A stretch of DNA of 60,063 nt from assembly GCA_019155205.2 (NCBI GenBank), contig JAHNZQ020000172.1:624150-684212 (forward strand). Direction: 5' to 3'. Below the pieces are notes generated by a model that saw only the letters and a list, made by a program, of their open reading frames with translations, had not been told where the DNA came from and ran no database searches. Source of the stretch: Gracilaria vermiculophylla. Its lineage: Eukaryota; Rhodophyta; Florideophyceae; Gracilariales; Gracilariaceae. How positions within the stretch are numbered: position 1 is the first letter of the stretch; every line of letters starts with the position of its first letter. The position numbers and the translations under genes were made by a program. This document shows positions 54,082 to 60,063 of this stretch, piece after piece.

Positions 54082-54500
54082 TTGTGTCTCTCGAGCCCGT
54101 CCGCTGATCTCATATAAGGTCAAATTGACCTCATATGAGGTTAGCACACCATCACGCAAAACTAAAAAGAACATTGAAATCTGATCCGTAGACCGATAAA
54201 TTTCGATTTTTAAACTTGGAAAACGGCCTTCGGGGCTACTCAAGTTGTGCAAAGATCTGTCTTCATGGCTCAAATTTACGGGTGTTGTTTACAACCGCGA
54301 CTTCTTCAACAGCTACAAATGTTGGTTGTGTGCTGTTGACATGGTTCGGCGCGGCCAGTCTATAAGATACGAAAAGCAGATCATAATGAAAAGAAATTAG
54401 GAAAAATTTGAATGTTTTGGTATATCTCTGAAGTAAATAAAACTGATCTCATATGAAGTCAAATGACCTCATATGAGGTCCCTGGTCCAATAGACACTAG
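54082..54500. mobile_element. piggyBac-derived MITE
   Basis: About 420 bases with both ends of the piggyBac family but no transposase. The left end has TTGTGTCTCTCGAG..CCGCTGATCTCATATAAGGTC and a palindrome at 54127-54142, followed by ATCACGCAAAACTAAAAAGAA..GATCCGTAG as in the piggyBac 3' region. The right end has palindromes at 54445-54460 and 54465-54480 and TCCAATAGACACTAG. It would be moved by a piggyBac transposase. Confidence 0.65.
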
Positions 54501-54829
54501 ATTGGAAGTATATGCCTTACAAAGAAAGTCTCAAAATACAGGTCATACATGTGCACACTGATCAGTGTTCTTGAAGCTTCTAGATCTTTAATAAATCTGT
54601 AGAATGGAAAATAAAGCTGTACCGGGCTTCGTACACTTATCTTTGTAATACTGGCATAGCATGACATGTTTCACAAACGAACTCTTTATCAAAGAATGGA
54701 AGAATACCTTACATTTGACTCTTCTTGGAATGGTTTGAAGGTCTTGGTAAACTACTGTGGAGGTACTGCCCACCTACTTGGCCGACACAGTTTCTCACAG
54801 TTTGAGACATGATTTATTGTAACAATTAC
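54501..54829. other. no gene seen
   Basis: AT-rich spacer; only short frames. Confidence 0.45.
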
Positions 54830-55330
54830 TTTTACAGATGCATAAAAACAAACAACTTTCTTTGAAGGCTGAGTGGAAACAAAAACACCAAATGTAACCC
54901 GTATTTGTTATGTCATAACTTGCACGCCCCTACAGACGTTGCGCTGGTTTGGTGAATGATATGTCGTAGAAACAATGAATATGCTGTCTCCGGATAAGTT
55001 GCATAGCTTTCATTAGTACGTTTTTCAAAGATGAGGGTAGTAGAAGGCGAAAACACTCTTGTTAGTCTCTTCTTTTTATATTGTTCCTAGAGTTTACAGT
55101 TTTCTAAAGACTAAGTATCTATAGCTCTTTTAAACAGAAACCTAGCACGAAAACCAAGTAGATAATTACTTCACGAGGAGATACAATTCCCGGCCAATGT
55201 AGCTATGTCGTGTGAACTTCATTTGGTGGCGAGCAATGCCATTTAAAGTTGCAATATTATTTCCTATCCTCAATCAGCTTGAAAAAATGTGACCCCGATA
55301 AGGTTCATATTTGTTTTCTCAGTATACATC
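54830..55330. repeat. LTR relic related to the copia-like element
   Basis: Aligns by eye with about 2700-3200: GACGTTGCGCTGG, CTTCTTTTTATATTGTTC, ACTAAGTATCTATAG, GGCCAATGTAGCTATGTCGTGTGA and TGACCCCGATAAGGTTC. No coding sequence is attached. Boundaries uncertain. Confidence 0.45.
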
Positions 55331-55744
55331 GTAATTTTGGCTCAAAAATCCACAGGTTTTCCATTCGCCAATGTCGTGTTCATATAATACTGAATACAGT
55401 TTGGAAAGCACTCAGTCAGACCGCCAGATTCTGTGCACTTAAGTTTCAAAGAAATATACCACGATGCGAGGATTCTAGGTTGAAGTACCAGAGTGGAAAG
55501 AAAACTTTCTGTACGTTGCTATTGTATGAACGATGCTGCCACGAAGCTGCACTGTTGAAATAAGCCTTACTATTCTCTATCGGACGGGTGTGCTGACCTC
55601 ATATGAGGTCAGCGCACAATCACGCAAAACGAGAAATAAAAAATGGAATTTGACTCGTAGGCCTATGCATTAGAAAATTTAAATTTCAAAACATATTCTC
55701 CAGGATTGCCTGTGAGCAATAAATAGTTTTAGAACACGCCATGA

Positions 55745-55818
55745 GTTATCACAGCTGCTCAGTGGTTATCAGACTGCATTCGAGCAACAAAGCCTGAGCT
55801 GAACCTCGCTCAGTTTCT
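55745..55818 (+). ncRNA. tRNA-like sequence in piggyBac copy 2
   Basis: CAGCTGCTCAGTGGTTATC (A box) and, 40 bases on, GAGCTGAACCTC (decayed B box), equivalent to 19848-19922. No complete cloverleaf. Confidence 0.42.
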
Positions 55819-56099
55819 ATAAACTAAAAGACTCCTGCGCGAGCTCAACTAGTTTTAAAAATATTTAAACTTCCAGAACGTTTTCAACAGCGACTTGGAC
55901 AGCAGACAAAAAAAGGAACCTCTGGTAAAGAAGCACTTTCGTAGAAAATTTTCAATTATCTAGCAATTCAAAATAACGCGGATTGAATTAGTAGGGTGTT
56001 TAAAGTAAAAGAACGTTTGCTGAACACTTGCTTTGAAATGTTGAACTTTACTTAAAAAAAACCAATGTTGTCAACGTTGTTGACATTTCTCCTAGATAC

Positions 56100-57251
56100 T
56101 ATGCTTCACTATACAGTGACGCTCATTACTTTGTTTCTAAAAATAATCTCTGTTAGCATCAGTGTAACGAAAGAGCACTTCTTTTTCTTTCTTTGAATAG
56201 CATCCAGAACAAAAAAAAAAAATCGATTTTGTGTAACCTCTGCAATAATTGTATTGTCTTTGAAATAAGGCTTTTGTATTCATTTCATTTTTGTTTTCCT
56301 TCTTTTACTGGTTTGCATTAAATGCGAATCAGTGCCAGGAAACACTGGCTGTTCATAAGTATTTTCAATTTCCGTTTCATGTCTGTTTTTTAAACCAGTT
56401 GTGTCCCAAGTATTTTTTATTAATTATTCAGCCAGCTCACAATACAAAAGATGTGGACTTCTAACGCTCCTGCTTCCATTTGCTGCTTCATACAGTTTCC
56501 ATGCATCTACAATGAAAGTTTCTCAAAGGAAGCGATTGCCTCTGAATGACCACTGTTTCACTTCTATTGTTTTTCAAGATTTAAATCATTTTGTCGGCAT
56601 CTGTTAAGTCGGTCGATCATTGAATATTTTTAATTTTCTTCACAAATCTCAGGAATTGCAACCTCTAATTCCATTTTCTAAGACTTTTTTCACTCTCGTC
56701 TCCATTTCTCCATATCAATAGGAGTATCTAAATTGACTGTGCCCGAGGTTGAAAAAAATTTTTTTTTTGTCTCGATCCATCCACATTACGGCTACTATGT
56801 CACTATTAGGGACGCTTCCTTTTGAAACCATAGATATAAAGTCGCCTCTGTTCCTTAAAGTGATTTCATATAAGTACTTCATGGAAAAATCCTGAGAAGC
56901 ACTTTTGATTACTCCAGTAAATCTCAACCCTTCTTCCATGAGTGCTTCAGGTGTGTTGACAAATACAAAAAAAATAAGCGCATACCAAACAATCTGAACC
57001 AAAACCACGGTTGTACTAAACGGAGTAGAATAGTCGTTCCATAGGCATTATCGGAATCAAAATACTGTTCCGGATTATGCGCCCCCATATTGAGTTCAAT
57101 ATTAAGCATTATACTACTTCTTCCACGACAAACAGCTTTCATTTCAGGAACATTTTTAGGCTTTCTATCTACTTTTATGTAATGTGGAAGCTTAACATCA
57201 ATCCACTGACGTCGTAGTCCGTACCACTGTGAAATTCCTTCGTCAAACATA
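56100..57251 (-). pseudogene. piggyBac transposase copy 2, C-terminal half
   Basis: 57250-56924 reads FDEGISQWYGLRRQWIDV (first catalytic Asp kept), ..VDRKPKNVPEMKAVCRGRSSIMLN and GAHNPEQYFDSDNAYGTTILLRLVQ, continuous where copy 1 is split by G1. 57008-56715 continues FVNTPEALMEEGLRFTGVI and MKYLYEITLRNRGDFISMV. The second catalytic Asp region reads ALIFF where copy 1 has ADSFF, so that Asp is lost. VMWMDRDKK keeps the third. Text further left is decayed. Confidence 0.78.
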
Positions 57252-58247
57252 TGCAGTAAAGTGGATCCTAAAGTGAAATTGTCCTTAAGAGATTGTAGAT
57301 GTTAGATTTATTTTCTGTAATTGGTGCAGGTAATCAGTACAGTAGTAAGACTGGTCTAGGTCAGCTCCCGGTACGGCAAGTAATCTACCAATCGAGCTAC
57401 ACCTCTCATAGAAGTGAACCAAGTACCCTTGAGTCTTCTTATAGTCGTTACGGTAGGAGACTCTTGTCGAACGCTTTCAGATTTCTATGCCGCCGATCCT
57501 GTGAGACCTTTAGTTCTCCTTTCGAGGTGGTAGCATCCAACGTCCGTTGGGAGTTCTGTGTGACTCCAAAGAGGCAAGTATCCAAAGGTAGACTCCGGTA
57601 ATCACGGTCACGAGCCGGGGGAATCCTGAAAGGGGGTCCGGAAGCACCAAGTGAGGAAGGGGTTTCACTGGGTGGAAAAAGTTCCAACAGACGCTCCAAT
57701 GAGACAACCTGGTGATTGGCGGCTTAGAAGCCTAAGTGCGTTAGACAACAGTCTCCAACCGGAAAAACTAAAAGAAGACTAAAGGGTGCTTGGTTTACTT
57801 CCCCCGGAGGTGGGGTTGAACCGGCAGATTATGTACCGTACCAAGAGTCCACCTCGACAGGTTTCACTACTGTACACTAGTCTAAATACCTAGACTAATT
57901 AATTAAAATAAATCAAAATTCTACAATTTCTCAGGAATACTGTACTCAGTCAATAGAATAAACAAACTCCTTAGGAATACCCCGTGATAAAACCAAAAGA
58001 CAATATTACCTTAAGATCTACTGTACTACAGATCACCAGGTTGCCATATAGCAGCGCCTGTAGGAGCATTGTCCGCTCGGTGAAACCCCTTCTCCGCTTG
58101 GTGCTTGCGCACCCCATTCAGGATTCTACTGGCTCGTGACCATGATTACTGGAGACTACCTTTAGGAACTCTCGCCTATGGAGTCACCAAAAACTCCTAA
58201 CGAACGTTTGGAGCTACCACCTTGAAAGAAGAACTGAAGGTACTAGA
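57252..58247 (+). repeat. G1 LTR inserted in piggyBac copy 2
   Basis: Plus-sense G1 LTR, TGCAGTAAAGTGG..GGTACTAGA, inserted into the transposase. Flanking bases ACATA (57247-57251) and ACAAA (58248-58252) form a 5-bp duplication with one mismatch. It is itself interrupted by another G1 LTR at 57500-58030 and is about 90 bases shorter than the 4201-4755 copy in its first half. Confidence 0.82.
57500..58030 (-). repeat. G1 LTR nested within a G1 LTR
   Basis: 531 bases in the opposite orientation, TGTGAGACCTTTAG..CTGTACTACA, flanked by GATCC (57495-57499) and GATCA (58031-58035), a 5-bp duplication with one mismatch. The outer LTR resumes at CCAGGTTGCC. It is a solo LTR. Confidence 0.88.
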
Positions 58248-58923
58248 ACAAAAGGCATGTGATGGCTTTACAAAATAACGGCGATGATTATTGACTGCCT
58301 TCGCAGAATTGGCCATGGAGAACCATAACACAATTCCTTGGTCTTCAGGCACAACATTTGCACTTAAAATATGCAACTTCTAAGCAATGCAAATCTATTT
58401 CGTGACATACCAAGCCCAATATTATGTTGTGGAATGAAGTTACAAAAACATTCAATGCTCTAAGTATCTTGTATGTTCCAAAACTCAATAAAAGTAATTA
58501 AGATAAGAACTCCAAAAACTTTGAGCACCTCTCCTCCTGATGTCCTCCGAGCGTCTTTTGCTTTCTAGCCGAATATTCGTTCTGCTCAATATAAATTGAA
58601 AATGATGCATAGGAAACAACCAGAAAAAGAACTCCAATGCAGTCATTCTTGAAGGAGCTTAACGTAATGAGGTAAATTCCTCTGCTGGACCAATAACTTT
58701 CCACTGAGGCATTTCCATACAAAAAATTAAACGACTTGAATTCGTTTGGGTTTTGGATTTTCCGACTATGAGCAATAGTTGATTGGAAGGTTGCATGCAT
58801 ATTTTCATCCTCTGGTTGCTCTTGCAAATACTGCATATTTGATGGCGACGCAATAGCTTCAACTTCAGCAGTTTCGATGTTTTTCGGATCAAGCGCATGA
58901 TTTTGTTATTCTGCAGCGTGTAG
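58248..58923 (-). pseudogene. piggyBac transposase copy 2, N-terminal half
   Basis: 58836-58498 is open: LQEQPEDENMHATFQSTIAHS, then NASVESYWSSRGIYLITLSSFKNDCIG. After a stop comes LGMSRNRFALLRS.., ending in SHAFC at the LTR junction (58248). It matches copy 1 at 7070-7660, including the ESYWSS block. The upstream acidic segment (AEVEAIASPSNMQ) is cut at 58923 by the second G1 element. Confidence 0.75.
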
Positions 58924-59477
58924 TGTTGTACTGTAAGTTTTCCTTTCGAGGTAATAGAGTACAACGTCCGTTAGAATTTTTTGCTAACTCCAAAGGCGCG
59001 AGTTCCTAATGGTGGTTTCTGGTAATCGCTGTCGCGAGCCGGGGGAATTCTTAAAAGGGATCGGCAAACACTAAGCGTATGGGGGGGACTAATTGGGCGG
59101 ACAATGCTCCTACACGCACTGCTACGAGGCGACCTGGAGATCGGCGGCTTAAAAACCTTAGCATGATCGACGAGAGTCTCCAGCGGGAAAAATAGATGTA
59201 GACTCAAGGGTGCTTGTTTTACTTCCGCAGAGGTGGAGCTTTACTGGCAGATTAAGTATCAAGACAGTATCCCGCCTCGGCCAGTCTCACTACTGTAGTA
59301 ATTACCCGCACAAATTAACTAAAATAAATATAAATTCTACCGTCCCTCAAGGACACTGTAGCGCACGCGGGCCGACTTATGCACCACGTGGCTCAGTTAA
59401 AAAAACACGAGCCCTCCTTGGGGACATCACGCCATAAAGCCACTCCACCATACCACTTTAGGACCCGTTGTACTACA
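58924..59477 (-). repeat. G1 LTR (3' LTR of second G1)
   Basis: 554 bases collinear with 7838-8390, TG..CA ends. Confidence 0.88.
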
Positions 59478-59689
59478 TACCCCCCTTCCTGAATTGCACG
59501 ACGTCGTTGAGGTGCATCTTCCCATATCTCGGTCCATAGGTAGCTCCTATCGGTTTGAATGCCAGCGCGGCCTCCGGCGACGTTACACATCCTCTCCTTA
59601 AGTCGTTCCTCCGTACGTCACTATTCCCGCACAGCGTACCAACCGCGGGCTCGTGTTATATCTGTAGCGGCATTTTTTGGACCCTGGCT

Positions 59690-60063
59690 CTTCTTGACCC
59701 GGCCTTGTCTTCTCCTTCTTGGCGTACCCCATCGGTGCTACCATACCAGTCGGCGGCGTGATATCCCGCACAACTCGAGCCTCCCGTGTACGGCGTAGGC
59801 GTTCGGCCTCCTCAGATGCCGGTCGCCCGGCTTCGCCTCGGATTCCACGGTGGCGGCTCGACACGACTCCCTCCGCAATGGTGCATATAGCGAATCGATC
59901 CCCGAGTGGTGTCAGGTCTCTCTCCTCAGGTGCGACCACGCGTTCTGTCGCTATCCACCCTGCCGCATACGCCTTCGGAATGTCCTCTCCTACTCCGGCG
60001 CCGACATCCCCTTCCAATCCGGAGATGTATCACACCTCAACAGGAGGACCGTTCCGTCCCGGC
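59690..60063 (+). CDS. antisense ORF of second G1, partial
   Basis: An open plus-strand frame (for example PIGATIPVGGVISRTTR, then GRPASPRIPRWRLDTTPSA and SPTPAPTSPSNPE) runs to the window edge. It is equivalent to residues about 35-100 of the aORF at 8903. Against that copy it has a 3-base deletion that keeps the frame (ASNQSLSGV becomes ANRSPSGV). The true start is uncertain. Confidence 0.55.

Larger units (their letters stand above)
55571..58923 (-). mobile_element. piggyBac element copy 2, multiply interrupted
   Basis: Opposite orientation to copy 1. The 3' end is at about 55571 with a single GACCTCATATGAGGTC palindrome (55595-55610). The tRNA-like block is at 55745-55818. The transposase C-terminal half lies at about 56100-57251 and the N-terminal half at 58248-58923. 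Between them a G1 LTR (57252-58247) has inserted, and the 5' end is cut off by a second G1 element from 58924. The remaining terminal repeat would lie beyond the window. Confidence 0.82.
58924..60063 (-). mobile_element. second G1 element, partial, off right edge
   Basis: LTR 58924-59477 (TGTTGTACTG..TACTACA), a polypurine tract (minus GGAAGGGGGGTA) and the start of the region that carries the antisense frame in the first G1. About 59820-60063 matches 8946-9195 closely. Element sense is minus, so gag-pol should lie beyond the right edge. Confidence 0.85.

Noticed and set aside
1..60063. CRISPR arrays, rRNA genes, complete tRNA genes, prokaryotic operons
   Set aside because: No regularly spaced repeats, no rRNA-like conserved blocks, no full cloverleaf; the sequence is eukaryotic.

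Overview
This is a eukaryotic nuclear scaffold fragment made almost entirely of nested, decaying transposable elements. It contains one plausible host-type gene, on a GC-rich island. There are no operons, ribosome-binding sites, CRISPR arrays or bacterial genes. Ty3/gypsy, Ty1/copia-like, DIRS-like and piggyBac elements together, an intronless secreted-protein gene with a TATA box, and two 100-N gaps would fit a draft assembly of a repeat-rich red alga or similar protist. The lineage is an inference; nothing here proves it.

Layout. 1-3200: minus-strand Ty1/copia-like remnant (integrase running off the left edge, gag, LTR-like sequence). 3846-6490: chromodomain scrap, a solo LTR of gypsy family G1, and integrase debris. 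6495-20118: piggyBac copy 1, split by a 10.7-kb gypsy element G1 (7838-18583, minus) with TG..CA LTRs and a 5-bp target duplication with one mismatch. About 20990-25445: a decayed DIRS-like (tyrosine-recombinase) retroelement on plus. 26780-32340: GC-rich, strand-asymmetric island with a secreted Cys-rich protein gene (30387-31296, minus). 33485-34654: solo LTR of gypsy family G2 carrying a nested 310-bp TRIM. 34750-44453: a long, decayed G2 element (plus). 46488-51585: decayed chromodomain gypsy G3 (minus). 51939-52775: another solo G2 LTR. 54082-54500: piggyBac-derived MITE. 55571-58923: piggyBac copy 2 (minus), interrupted by a G1 LTR that itself contains another G1 LTR. 58924-60063: start of a second G1 element.

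Most interesting signal. G1 and G2, which are clearly different gypsy families, both carry a long reading frame on the strand opposite gag-pol. It lies between the end of pol and the 3' LTR and converges on pol. The two antisense frames are about 600-700 codons each and share several aligned motifs. The second G1 copy at the right edge keeps the same frame through a 3-base indel. I recognise no known domain in this protein.

Other points of interest are a TRIM with a Drosophila-copia-type primer-binding site, tRNA-like A/B boxes inside both piggyBac copies, paired 16-bp palindromes in the piggyBac ends, loss of different catalytic aspartates in the two piggyBac copies, and a duplicated flank around the first N gap that points to an assembly artefact. 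Positions of domains come from reading translations by eye; no database search was possible.
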